NCBI GenBank assembly: GCA_011390205.1
Contig: JAABSX010000015.1
Span: 1-64,000 of the forward strand
Direction of reading: 5' to 3'
DNA length: 64,000 nucleotides
Source of the DNA: Microscillaceae bacterium
GTDB lineage: Bacteria > Bacteroidota > Bacteroidia > Cytophagales > Microscillaceae
Below are positions 26,088-34,290 of the stretch, piece by piece. The translations under genes and the position numbers were made by a program. Below the pieces are notes generated by a model. That model was not told the origin of the DNA. It saw only the letters and a program-made list of their open reading frames with translations, and did no database searches. Each line of letters begins with the position of its first letter. The stretch's first letter is position 1.

Positions 26088-26837
26088 ATGAAAAAAACAA
26101 CCATTTATTCCCTGTGCTTCTTACTCTTTATGGCTATGCTTTGGTCTTGTAAGCAATCAGCACAACACACCCCCAAAAGAGAATCTAATGATGACCTTAC
26201 GGAAGCCAACACACTCGGTTTCAAGAATGACTCTTTGAATCTGACAATGACCGAGGTTCAAAAAGAAAGCTCAGAAAGCGGCAGCTCATCAGGAGAAAGA
26301 CTCATTCAATACAAAAATCAATCGCTCAAAAAAATTATACAAGATTTGGGGGCAGGCAAAAACTTGCAAGTAGAAATACCTGATGGTTACAACAAAATGT
26401 ATCATTTTGAGCTAAAATTGAGTGAAAATATATCTCCTGATACAGACATTCGCCAAGTTGCACTTGAAGGAATTGTCCAACTCCTAGAACTCAAAAAAGA
26501 GGTTAGGCAAGTAAACCAAGAAGTTTGGATGCTCACAGTAGCCCAACCTAACCTACTGAAAATAACCGAAGAAAAAGATACTCAGAATAGCTACACAGGA
26601 ATCAGCAATCAGCAACTGACCCTAAGCAATCAGCCTTTATCTGGGCTTTGCAAGGTACTGGCAAAGCAGTATGAAGATATTTTTGTGTTTGAGGGAGAAG
26701 ATAATACACACTATGATTTTAAGCAGGTGCCGCTAGGAAATATTGCATCACTTCAGAAAGAATTGAAAGAAACCTACGGCATGGAGCTTATCAAGACCTC
26801 CAAAAACGTATCACAAATTGTTTTGAAGAAGTCATAA
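26088..26837 (+). CDS. Lipoprotein with two STN/secretin-N-like halves
   Basis: A 249-residue lipoprotein, signal ending MLWSC (Cys21). After a Ser-rich linker the protein seems to consist of two related units of about 75 residues: one around IQYKNQSLKKIIQDL to EVWMLTV (residues about 75-165), the other around NQQLTLSNQPLSGLCKVLAK to VSQIVL (about 180-247). Each starts with a strand and 'PL/SL' then a helix and ends in strand-turn-strand, which recalls STN or DUF3738-type domains. I cannot name a function. It is monocistronic. Confidence 0.7.
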   Translation: MKKTTIYSLCFLLFMAMLWSCKQSAQHTPKRESNDDLTEANTLGFKNDSLNLTMTEVQKESSESGSSSGERLIQYKNQSLKKIIQDLGAGKNLQVEIPDGYNKMYHFELKLSENISPDTDIRQVALEGIVQLLELKKEVRQVNQEVWMLTVAQPNLLKITEEKDTQNSYTGISNQQLTLSNQPLSGLCKVLAKQYEDIFVFEGEDNTHYDFKQVPLGNIASLQKELKETYGMELIKTSKNVSQIVLKKS

Positions 26838-26860
26838 AGAGAAATTACTGTGCTTTTTGC

Positions 26861-26980
26861 TCAAAAGCCCTTTTGTAGAATTTCGGCATGTGCTTTCTCC
26901 ACAATGTGCACAAGTTCTTCGAAAGGACTTTCTCTGATATTTTTGACACTTCTGAAGTGCTTCAAAAGCTGAGTGGTTTT
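26861..26980 (-). pseudogene. 3' remnant of uvrC
   Basis: On the minus strand an open stretch of 39 codons ends in a normal stop at 26861 and reads KTTQLLKHFRSVKNIRES, PFEELVHIVEKAHAEILQ, KGF. This is the C-terminal helix-hairpin-helix of UvrC, the nucleotide-excision repair endonuclease subunit (family pattern: GxKT..LLKHF.SVK.I.EAS.EEL..IVGKAKA). In-frame stops stand just upstream, there is no start, and the rest of the roughly 600-residue protein is missing. It is a dead fragment, probably left by a duplication or rearrangement; an intact uvrC is expected elsewhere. Confidence 0.6.
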
Positions 26981-27243
26981 TTATTAGGATTGTTTCTTAC
27001 CCTCTTTTCGGAGGCAAAACTTTTTTATTTCTTTCTTAGATATAAAAGGCGGGGACAAGGTGCAGAAAACAAGCTGGCCTATTCCATTGAAAAATCTGGA
27101 CAATGTCCGTACATTTGAGCAAGTATATCAAAGCGACTTTTTGCCACATCATTTTTCGGTGAGTTGTTTGATAAGTTTTAAAAAGCATGCTTATTCTCCA
27201 TCTTTTTGCCTACTTCGTATCTCAAGGCTTCGGCTTCGGGCAT
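26981..27243. other. Non-coding gap, possibly decayed sequence
   Basis: Between the uvrC remnant and the terminator of the cco operon. Frames of 60-76 codons on the plus strand (for example 26888-27118) run antisense to the uvrC remnant and look accidental. It may hold more decayed coding sequence, but I cannot align it by eye. Confidence 0.4.
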
Positions 27244-27275
27244 AAAAAAAAGAAAGGCAATTACTTGCCCTTCTT
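27244..27275 (-). terminator. Terminator of the cco operon
   Basis: On the minus strand, AAGAAGGGCAA-gtaa-TTGCCTTTCTT followed by seven T, 30 bases after the ccoP stop. The stem has a single mismatch. Confidence 0.8.
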
Positions 27276-27304
27276 GTGTAGTTATAATATAGGTATAAGT
27301 TAAG

Positions 27305-28222
27305 TTATTTTTTCTTTGCAGAGCCATCTTCGCTCATTTCATATTCATCCCCTTGTGGCTCTTTAGCGTTGAGAGGTTTTGTGCCTTGCAGTGTGAGTAT
27401 GTATGTAGATATATTTTGCATTTCGTCTGGTTTGAGTTTTTTCTCCCAGGCAATCATTCCTTTTTGAGCTACCCCATATTTGATGGTTTTAAAGACAGAC
27501 TGAATGTCTCCCCCGTGTATCCAGTAGGCATCAGTAAGGTTAGGGCCTGTGCCACCTTCTAGGTTTTGACCGTGGCAAGCCACACAGTTTTCTACATAAA
27601 GTGCTTTTCCTGATTCTATGGCAGCTTTGTCATCTTTCACAAATGCCACATTGCTTTCGTCTATGTTATTTGCCTGTGTCTTTTTATAAGCAGCTACTTG
27701 TATGGCAGCAGTCTGCATAGATTGCTCGTACTCTTCTATGGAAAGTGGTGCTATATTCAAGACATGGTAGTTAAACATATACACTATCGCAAAGACTACT
27801 GTACCGTAGAAGAGGTACACCCACCACGGTGGCAAGTGATTATCAAGCTCACGGATACCGTCATAGTTATGGTCAAGCAGGATATCTTTTTCTTGCTCGA
27901 TAGGTACTGCTTTGGTAAGTACATTTTTATCTAAACTTGCCCAGATACCTTCTAACTCTTCGCCTTGTATTTCTTTAAAAACCACTTGGCGTACTACTAC
28001 AAGGGTGTACATCACCGTAATTAAGACCAGTATAGTCAAGAAAATCACAGCACTGATGAGTGTCAATAAAATGATTTCTTCTTGAGACATGCTTGCTGCT
28101 CTAGGGGTGGCGGCTTCTACGTCTTGTGCAAAAAGATTCGTGCCTGTTCCTAGCCATAGTATTAACCCCCAAAGCCCCATACGCAGGCTTTTTTGTAATA
28201 TAGATTTTAGGTTTAATTTCAT
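27305..28222 (-). CDS. ccoP: cbb3-type cytochrome c oxidase subunit III, mono-haem CcoP
   Basis: Passes electrons to the CcoN active site. The 305-residue protein has an N-terminal hydrophobic segment, a second helix, and the FixP_N signature YDGIRELDNHLPPWWVYLFY before a third helix. It then has only one haem-c site, CVACH, followed by a Met ligand region (GMIAWEKKL). Proteobacterial CcoP usually carries two CxxCH motifs, so this version lacks one cytochrome domain; shortened forms are known in Bacteroidota. The tail is charged (KKK). It is 4 bp after the ccoQ stop. Confidence 0.92.
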   Translation of the reverse strand: MKLNLKSILQKSLRMGLWGLILWLGTGTNLFAQDVEAATPRAASMSQEEIILLTLISAVIFLTILVLITVMYTLVVVRQVVFKEIQGEELEGIWASLDKNVLTKAVPIEQEKDILLDHNYDGIRELDNHLPPWWVYLFYGTVVFAIVYMFNYHVLNIAPLSIEEYEQSMQTAAIQVAAYKKTQANNIDESNVAFVKDDKAAIESGKALYVENCVACHGQNLEGGTGPNLTDAYWIHGGDIQSVFKTIKYGVAQKGMIAWEKKLKPDEMQNISTYILTLQGTKPLNAKEPQGDEYEMSEDGSAKKK

Positions 28223-28226
28223 ATTA

Positions 28227-28445
28227 TTAGTTTTTAGATGCGTTTTGTTCCTCTATTTCTTTATTGATATTTGTTACTACTTCTTCATCATCTTCTAGGG
28301 GAAGGTTTTTCATATCTTGAATGTGCTTTTTGCTCAAACCCGAAATCCAGAAAAACAGCCCTACAAAGAAGGAAAAGAAGATAAGCAATGAGATAATCGG
28401 ATAGACTTCTATATTTTGGATACCTTCGAAATAATGCTTAAACAT
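28227..28445 (-). CDS. ccoQ: cbb3 oxidase small subunit, CcoQ-like
   Basis: A 72-residue protein with one membrane helix (about residues 16-36, YPIISLLIFFSFFVGLFFWI) followed by an acidic tail, in the position of CcoQ between ccoNO and ccoP. Sequence similarity to CcoQ is low, so the call depends on size, topology and place. I chose ATG 28445 because the frame upstream contains a Lys-rich non-membrane stretch that overlaps the ccoNO-ccoQ spacer. It is 64 bp downstream of ccoNO. Confidence 0.8.
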   Translation of the reverse strand: MFKHYFEGIQNIEVYPIISLLIFFSFFVGLFFWISGLSKKHIQDMKNLPLEDDEEVVTNINKEIEEQNASKN

Positions 28446-28508
28446 ATTGATTTTAATTTTATCCAGCCCTTGAAGTGAGGGTTTTTCTCCCTTCAAGGGC
28501 TGGGGCTG

Positions 28509-30674
28509 TTATTCAGTTTTTACTTTTATATCAGTGCCTAGGCGCTGTAGATAGGCAATCAATGCAATGATTTCTTTGTCTCCAGAGGTCTTTACTTTGG
28601 CTTCTTCTTTTAGACGTGTTACGATGCCTGCCGCCTGCATTTTCACATCTTCTTCTACCTTGTCTTCATAGCCCTCTGGATAAGGCACACCTAACTGGCG
28701 CATTGCTGTGATTTTTTTCTTGATGCCCTCTGCATCATAGCTATCTTCAAGCATCCAAGAGTAAGCGGGCATAATAGACCCTGGCGACATCTGCTGCGGC
28801 TCTAGCATGTGGAAGTAATGCCAGCTATCACTTCTCAAACCTCCCTCGCGGTGCAGGTCTGGGCCTGTACGCTTAGAACCCCACAAGAATGGGTGATCAT
28901 ACACAAACTCACCTGCTTTGGAGTATTCTCCGTAGCGTTCGGTTTCATCTCTAAATGGGCGAACCATCTGAGAGTGACAGCCTACACAACCTTCACGGAT
29001 GTATAAATCTCTTCCTTCAAGCTCGAGAGGTGTGTAAGGCATCACTGAAGCAATAGAGGGAACATTGGATTGAATCATCATTGTGGGCACTATCTCTAAA
29101 ATCCCTCCAATAGATATGGCGATAAAAGTCAAGACGCTAAACAGAATCGCTCTACGCTCCAAGCCATGGTGCCAGCCTTCATTGGGTTTAGCTTCATATT
29201 TCTTAGGCAATGCAGGTGCTTCGGCGGCTTCGTTGCGGATAAACTTGCCTGCTGCTGCAGTTTTCATCAGGTTATAGACCATCAAGAATACACCTATCAA
29301 ATACAGCGCACCGCCCACGATACGCAAGGCATACATTGGCAAAATCTGTGTAACTGTCTGTAAAAAATTACTATACACTAAGAAACCATCAGGGGTAAAC
29401 TGCTTCCACATCAAACTTTGTGTAAAACCAGCTACATATAATGGCAAGGCATAAAAAATAATACCCAGTGTGCCTAGCCAAAAGTGTGTGTTGGCGAGCT
29501 TGGTAGAGTGTAGTTTGATATCCCACATCTTAGGCACAAGCCAATACATAATTCCGAAAATCATAAATCCATTCCAGCCTAGGCCTGCCACGTGCACGTG
29601 TGCTATCGTCCAGTCTGTATAATGCGAAATCCAGTTTACATTTTTAAGAGAAAGCATAGGACCCTCAAAAGTAGCCATACCATACGCAGTAACAGCCACT
29701 ACCAAAAACTTCAACACAGGGTCTTCACGTACCCTATCCCAAGCACCACGCAGGGTCAGAAGTCCGTTGAGCATCCCACCCCAAGAAGGCGCAATGAGCA
29801 TAATAGAGAAAACTGTCCCCAAACTCTGAGCCCAATCAGGCAATGAAGTATAAAGCAAATGGTGAGGGCCAGCCCAGATATAGATAAATATCAATGACCA
29901 AAAGTGAATGATAGATAATTTGTAAGAAAATACAGGACGATTGGCTGCCTTGGGCAAGTAATAATACATCAGGCCTAAGAAAGGCGTAGTCAAGAAAAAT
30001 GCCACTGCATTGTGCCCATACCACCACTGTACGAGGGCATCTTGCACACCTGCAAATACATAATAACTCTTAAACCAACTGATAGGCAACTGAATAGAAT
30101 TAAAAATATGCAGCACAGCTACTGTGATAAATGTAGCCAAATAAAACCAAATGGCCACATACATATGTCGCTCACGGCGTTTTAGGATAGTGCCTATCAT
30201 ATTGATGCCAAAAATCACCCATATCACCGCAATGGCAATATCAATGGGCCACTCTAGCTCGGCATACTCATGGCTTGTAGAGTAGCCCAGAGGAAGCGTG
30301 ATGGCTGCTGCAAGAATAATCGCCTGCCAGCCCCAAAAGTGAATATAACTCAGGGTATCACTAAAAAGCCTTGCCTTGAGAAGGCGCTGCATAGAGTAAT
30401 AAATACCCATAAACATCGCATTGCCCACAAAAGCAAAAATGATGGCATTGGTGTGCAAAGGTCTGATACGGCCAAAGGATGTGTAAGGAATGCCAAGATT
30501 GGCTGCTGGAAACACAAGCTGTGTAGCTGCCAACAAACCGACTGTCATCCCTACTACGCCAAATACCACACAGGCAATCATAAACAAACGTACAATCTGA
30601 TTGTCATACGCAAACTTCTCAATCTTCAGGCTATCAGCCTGTTTTTCAGTGAGTATGTTTTTATCTTCTATCAT
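28509..30674 (-). CDS. ccoN: cbb3-type cytochrome c oxidase, fused subunits I and II (CcoNO)
   Basis: Terminal oxidase for low-oxygen respiration. In 721 residues two subunits are joined. Residues 1 to about 475 are CcoN: about 13 hydrophobic helices, low-spin haem His in RPLHTNAIIFAFVGN, CuB/haem ligands in WYGHNAVAFF and AGPHHLLYTSLPD, and DWTIAHVHVAGLGWNGFM. Residues from about 483 are CcoO: one membrane helix, then CVGCHSQMVRP (haem-c Cys563-His567), YGEYSKAGEFVYDHPFLWGS and the MPAYSWML Met region. The fusion is a known arrangement in Bacteroidota. It leads a ccoNO-ccoQ-ccoP operon. Assembly genes (ccoG, ccoI, ccoS) are not adjacent. Confidence 0.95.
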   Translation of the reverse strand: MIEDKNILTEKQADSLKIEKFAYDNQIVRLFMIACVVFGVVGMTVGLLAATQLVFPAANLGIPYTSFGRIRPLHTNAIIFAFVGNAMFMGIYYSMQRLLKARLFSDTLSYIHFWGWQAIILAAAITLPLGYSTSHEYAELEWPIDIAIAVIWVIFGINMIGTILKRRERHMYVAIWFYLATFITVAVLHIFNSIQLPISWFKSYYVFAGVQDALVQWWYGHNAVAFFLTTPFLGLMYYYLPKAANRPVFSYKLSIIHFWSLIFIYIWAGPHHLLYTSLPDWAQSLGTVFSIMLIAPSWGGMLNGLLTLRGAWDRVREDPVLKFLVVAVTAYGMATFEGPMLSLKNVNWISHYTDWTIAHVHVAGLGWNGFMIFGIMYWLVPKMWDIKLHSTKLANTHFWLGTLGIIFYALPLYVAGFTQSLMWKQFTPDGFLVYSNFLQTVTQILPMYALRIVGGALYLIGVFLMVYNLMKTAAAGKFIRNEAAEAPALPKKYEAKPNEGWHHGLERRAILFSVLTFIAISIGGILEIVPTMMIQSNVPSIASVMPYTPLELEGRDLYIREGCVGCHSQMVRPFRDETERYGEYSKAGEFVYDHPFLWGSKRTGPDLHREGGLRSDSWHYFHMLEPQQMSPGSIMPAYSWMLEDSYDAEGIKKKITAMRQLGVPYPEGYEDKVEEDVKMQAAGIVTRLKEEAKVKTSGDKEIIALIAYLQRLGTDIKVKTE

Positions 30675-30738
30675 ACTTTTTTATATTTTGAACTTACTAA
30701 CACTAAGCTCTTGAAGGTAAACTTTAATTTCATTGCTC

Positions 30739-30746
30739 CAAAAGTA
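30739..30746 (-). promoter_or_regulatory. Candidate promoter -7 element for the cco operon
   Basis: TACTTTTG on the minus strand (TAnnTTTG), about 65 bases before the ccoNO ATG. There is no TTG at -33, as expected for an activator-dependent promoter. Confidence 0.5.
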
Positions 30747-30788
30747 AGCCTCAATCAGAAAGATTAATATGATATAGGTAGGAGAAAA

Positions 30789-30806
30789 AACTGACTTTTG
30801 TCAGTT
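30789..30806 (-). promoter_or_regulatory. Candidate Crp/Fnr-family box upstream of the cco operon
   Basis: A perfect inverted repeat, AACTGAC-TTTT-GTCAGTT. The half-site and 4-base spacing are like the Fnr consensus TTGAT-N4-ATCAA with TGAC/GTCA arms. Its centre lies about 64 bases upstream of the predicted transcription start, close to the -61.5 position of class I Crp/Fnr activators. The regulator is not in the window. Confidence 0.5.
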
Positions 30807-30934
30807 AAATAAATGAGGTAGGGTCTAAAGGCGGGCAAGCACAAAAAAGTGTATCAAGAAATAAGTATCTCACTCCTCAATGGCTTTATTTTATACAAAA
30901 AATCACCAAAATAATGATGCTCAAAGCGCCAACA

Positions 30935-31684
30935 TTAATCTGAGCCATAGGGATAATACTCATATTTGGCAGGCTTAGGAAATTGAAGGATTTCGGAGGT
31001 CTTCAATGGAATCAAAAAAGAAAAACGCATCCGAAGCAGATTGTCATTGCCTGTGCTGCTGCTCCAGGTCGAGATATTGTCCAAAAAATCAGTCTGCGTA
31101 TTCATAAAACCTACATAAGCCCCTAGCCCAAAACCATTTCTAAACAAATACATAGCACCCAAACCTGTGGGAAGCTGGAGGGTAAAATTACCATAACTCT
31201 CTCCAAAAGGGCGTGTTTCACTCAAATTAAGAAGGTCTGCACCCTCCTCATCTTCTACTGAAAAGCGACAAAGCCCTATGCCTTGGCTTAGATAAAGCCT
31301 AAAATTGCGCCTGTAAATCAAGTTATATTCTAGCTCATAAGTAAGTGAAAACATCCTTGTCTTAAAAAAAAGATTCGGGCTAGTGAGGTTTCCCTCAGTA
31401 TCTCTAAAACGGTAAAAACGATTACTTCCTGTAATAAAACCACTTGCAATGCCCAAACGATGATTGACACGCCTCTCTTGATTGAAGCGGATGGCAGCAT
31501 GAAAAAAAGAACTCAAGCTTTCATAAGTACTCAAATCACCTTTGTAGCTGTTGGCACTCACACTCAGCTCTAAAAGTCTGGGAACTACTGGGTGAGAGCG
31601 GTTAATCAGTGTGTCCGTCTGCTGCTGTTGTGCAGAGAGGGCAGTGCTTAACAAAAAGCAGAAACCTAGCAAGATATTTTTCAT
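30935..31684 (-). CDS. Secreted outer-membrane beta-barrel-like protein
   Basis: A 249-residue protein with a signal peptide cleaved near TALSAQ. The rest is built of alternating amphipathic strands with aromatic ends (LLELSVSANSYKGDL, FFHAAIRFNQERRVNHRLGI, YELEYNLIYRRNFRLYLSQG), typical of eight- to ten-strand outer-membrane barrels (OmpA-like barrel/DUF6089-type). No POTRA, OmpA or TonB box. No function can be given. Its stop lies about 130 bp from the cco control region, and a 215-bp gap separates it from lptF/G. Confidence 0.7.
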   Translation of the reverse strand: MKNILLGFCFLLSTALSAQQQQTDTLINRSHPVVPRLLELSVSANSYKGDLSTYESLSSFFHAAIRFNQERRVNHRLGIASGFITGSNRFYRFRDTEGNLTSPNLFFKTRMFSLTYELEYNLIYRRNFRLYLSQGIGLCRFSVEDEEGADLLNLSETRPFGESYGNFTLQLPTGLGAMYLFRNGFGLGAYVGFMNTQTDFLDNISTWSSSTGNDNLLRMRFSFLIPLKTSEILQFPKPAKYEYYPYGSD

Positions 31685-31899
31685 GTGGGGTAGTTTTTAA
31701 AATACAACGAAGCTTTTGCAGTTTTTTAGTTTAGACATATAAGCATCTATAATTAATGATACCGGCACATTTTCTCAAATCCGAGCAACTTATCAGCATC
31801 TTTTATACAACAACAAATGGGTACATTTACTTAGAATTATTTGCTTCAAATTTATAGAATAAATCGTTAAAACATCCTATCTACAAGGGCTTAAATACA

Positions 31900-32979
31900 T
31901 CACTTCGGCACTCTTCTAAACATAATCAGCCCTATCACACAAAAAATAATGTTGGGCACCCAAGCCGAAAGCTGTGGTGGAATCCCTCCTTGGTACGCAA
32001 AACTACGGCTAATCACTATCAACAAAATATACACAAATGCCAATACAAAACCAAAAGCAATCTGAAAGCCCTGTCCTTCTCTTGTTTTTCTGGCTGAGAC
32101 AATCACGCCAATAATCGCCAAAATCAAAATAGCAAATGGATAAGTGATGCGTTCGTATTTTTCTACCAGATAGACTTCCACATCATCTGCTCCTCTGAGC
32201 TTGAGCAAGGCAATGTGTGCATTGAGCTCGGGCAGGGTGAGTTTTTCGTGTAGGCGGTGCTGGCTCTCAAAATCTTTGGGGCTCATCTTGATGAGGGTAT
32301 CCATGGCTGCACCATTGCTGATTTCTTCTCCTTTGTCTTTAAATTTTCGGAGGGTGTAGATATCTATTTTCCATTTCCTGCGTCTTTCATCCCAAGTGAT
32401 ACGGGGGGCTTCTAGTTTGGAGACGAGTTCTCGGTCTTTGACGGTTTCCATCGTGAAGTTATAACCCACATTGGCACGGTTGTCATAGCTTTGGAGATAT
32501 ACATACGTGCTAGGTGCTACCTTTAAGTGCACGTCTCTTTCTGTAAAATAGTATTCAGCCCTGACATAGTTATCTTCAAAATTATTGCGTGCACGGTTGG
32601 CTATAGGATTGATATAATTAATCAAGAAAAAAATAAGGACGGCAATCATGACAGCCCCTATAAAATAAGGCACAAGGATACGCCTGAGGCTAATCCCTGA
32701 ACTGAGCATGGCCACTATCTCAGTGTGTGTCGCCATTTTGGAGGTTACGAATACAGCCGAGATAAACACAATCAGTGGGCTGAGCATATTGGCATAATAA
32801 GGGATAAAATTGAGGTAATACTCCGTAATGATTCGCCAGACAGTGAGGTCAGGGTGTGTGAAGTTATCTATTTTTTCTGTGATGTCTATGACCATCAGCA
32901 CAGCCACTAGCATCAGCACCGTGAAGACATAAGTTACCAAAAAACGGCGTAAAATATACCAATCTAATATTTTCATCAT
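31900..32979 (-). CDS. LptF/LptG-family lipopolysaccharide transport permease
   Basis: Inner-membrane part of the LptB2FG ABC transporter that extracts LPS to the Lpt bridge. The 359-residue protein has the YjgP/YjgQ plan: two N-terminal helices starting MKILDWYILRRFLVTYVFTV, HTEIVAMLSSGISLRRILVP in the coupling region, a periplasmic beta-jellyroll (about residues 130-260) and three C-terminal helices. LptF or LptG cannot be told apart with confidence. It starts 13 bp after the tgt stop, so tgt-lptF/G is probably one operon. Confidence 0.9.
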   Translation of the reverse strand: MMKILDWYILRRFLVTYVFTVLMLVAVLMVIDITEKIDNFTHPDLTVWRIITEYYLNFIPYYANMLSPLIVFISAVFVTSKMATHTEIVAMLSSGISLRRILVPYFIGAVMIAVLIFFLINYINPIANRARNNFEDNYVRAEYYFTERDVHLKVAPSTYVYLQSYDNRANVGYNFTMETVKDRELVSKLEAPRITWDERRRKWKIDIYTLRKFKDKGEEISNGAAMDTLIKMSPKDFESQHRLHEKLTLPELNAHIALLKLRGADDVEVYLVEKYERITYPFAILILAIIGVIVSARKTREGQGFQIAFGFVLAFVYILLIVISRSFAYQGGIPPQLSAWVPNIIFCVIGLIMFRRVPK

Positions 32980-32992
32980 TTGTCATCACTTC

Positions 32993-34132
32993 TTAAAGCC
33001 TTCTGGTGATTTTTTCTAAAATTTCTTTTTTCCAATTTACAAAATTTCCTGCCTTGATTTGTAGCCTTGCCTCTCTGACCAGCCAGAGGTAAAAAGTAAG
33101 GTTGTGTATGCTTGCTATCTGCGGGCCTAGCAGCTCCTTGCTATGAATCAAATGTCTGAGGTAGCCCTTAGAGTATTGTGTGCTGACATAGCCGCCTAGC
33201 TCTGCATCTATCGGGCTTGGGTCTTTTTCCCATCTTTTATTTTTGATATTCAGGATGCCCTCTGTGGTATAAAGCAAGCCATGCCGTGCGTTTCGGGTAG
33301 GCATCACACAGTCAAACATATCTACCCCTAGTGCGATACATTCTAGGATATTCTCGGGTGTGCCCACGCCCATAAGGTATCGTGGCTTTTCTTTGGGCAA
33401 AAACTGGCAAGTCCACTCAGTCATTTCATACATCATTTCTGCTGGTTCTCCTACGGATAGCCCACCGATAGCGTTGCCTGGCATGTCTGTAGAAGCGATA
33501 TATTCGGCAGATTGCTGGCGGAGGTCTTTGTATGTGCTGCCCTGCACGATAGGGAAGAGTGATTGAAAATAGCCATACTTTGGCTCGGTCTCTTTGAATC
33601 TTTGGATACAACGCTCTAGCCATCTGTGTGTCAGGTGCATAGAGTTTTGAGCATAGGCATAATCGCTTGGGTAAGGTGGGCATTCATCAAAAGCCATCAC
33701 AATATCAGCCCCTATGCTTCGCTGTGTATCCATGACATTTTCGGGGGTGAATACATGCCTAGAGCCGTCTATGTGAGATTGAAAAGTAACACCTTCTTCC
33801 GTAATTTTGCGTGTATTGGCAAGTGAATAGACTTGATACCCACCGCTATCGGTCAGTATAGGTTTTTGCCAAGCATTAAACTGATGTAATCCGCCCAGAT
33901 GCTCTAGCACCTCAAGCCCTGGCCTTAGATAAAGATGATAAGTGTTGCCCAAGATAATTTGGGCTTTGATGTCTTCTGATAGCTCACGTTGATGCACACC
34001 TTTGACAGAACCTACTGTGCCTACGGGCATAAAAATAGGGGTCTCAATCTCTCCGTGTGCCGTTTGGATTTTGCCTGCACGGGCTTGCGTGCTTGTGTCT
34101 TGTGTTTCTAGCGTAAAGGTCAATTGCTTCAT
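32993..34132 (-). CDS. tgt: Queuine tRNA-ribosyltransferase
   Basis: Exchanges guanine 34 for preQ1 in tRNAs with GUN anticodons. The 379-residue protein has the Tgt barrel: FMPVGTVGSVKGV, the nucleophile/base Asp motif LTDSGGYQVYSL, DIVMAFDECPPYP, GGLSVGEP and YLMGVGTPENILE. The zinc site CxCxxC is altered: the expected region reads YSKGYLRHLIHSKELLG without the usual Cys triad upstream (YVSTQYSKGYLRH in place of CxCxxCxxxSRAYLRH), worth noting. ATG 34132 gives the normal length; a TTG nine bases upstream is less likely. The promoter TATCTTTG ends only six bases before it. Confidence 0.93.
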   Translation of the reverse strand: MKQLTFTLETQDTSTQARAGKIQTAHGEIETPIFMPVGTVGSVKGVHQRELSEDIKAQIILGNTYHLYLRPGLEVLEHLGGLHQFNAWQKPILTDSGGYQVYSLANTRKITEEGVTFQSHIDGSRHVFTPENVMDTQRSIGADIVMAFDECPPYPSDYAYAQNSMHLTHRWLERCIQRFKETEPKYGYFQSLFPIVQGSTYKDLRQQSAEYIASTDMPGNAIGGLSVGEPAEMMYEMTEWTCQFLPKEKPRYLMGVGTPENILECIALGVDMFDCVMPTRNARHGLLYTTEGILNIKNKRWEKDPSPIDAELGGYVSTQYSKGYLRHLIHSKELLGPQIASIHNLTFYLWLVREARLQIKAGNFVNWKKEILEKITRRL

Positions 34133-34138
34133 AGCCCG

Positions 34139-34146
34139 CAAAGATA
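34139..34146 (-). promoter_or_regulatory. Candidate promoter -7 element of tgt; leaderless or nearly so
   Basis: TATCTTTG on the minus strand ends six bases before the tgt ATG. With transcription starting about 5-8 bases downstream of the element, the mRNA would begin at or next to the start codon. Confidence 0.5.
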
Positions 34147-34220
34147 CGCCTAAAATACTAAATTGTAAATCAAAATGTACGGCTGCTTGGCTCTAAAAAA
34201 AACAGCTTCATAGTTTGTTT

Positions 34221-34274
34221 ATCTCTTGCCAAGTAAAGCCCTGCTTACATGTTTTTTTAGGTTTGGCAAGAGAT
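34221..34274. repeat. Long inverted repeat between tgt and the small gene
   Basis: Perfect 12-bp arms ATCTCTTGCCAA (34221-34232) and TTGGCAAGAGAT (34263-34274) around a 30-base loop that itself holds a GTAA/TTAC stem. It could end the small-gene transcript or be a structured RNA; T-runs next to the stem are absent. Confidence 0.55.
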
Positions 34275-34290
34275 TTCAGAAAAGTCAGAC

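Noticed and set aside
26888-27118. 76-codon plus-strand frame
   Set aside because: Runs antisense to the uvrC remnant and has no protein-like signature of its own.
30270-30767. 165-codon plus-strand frame
   Set aside because: Antisense to ccoNO and its promoter region; the Cys/His/Lys-rich composition is a shadow of the real gene.
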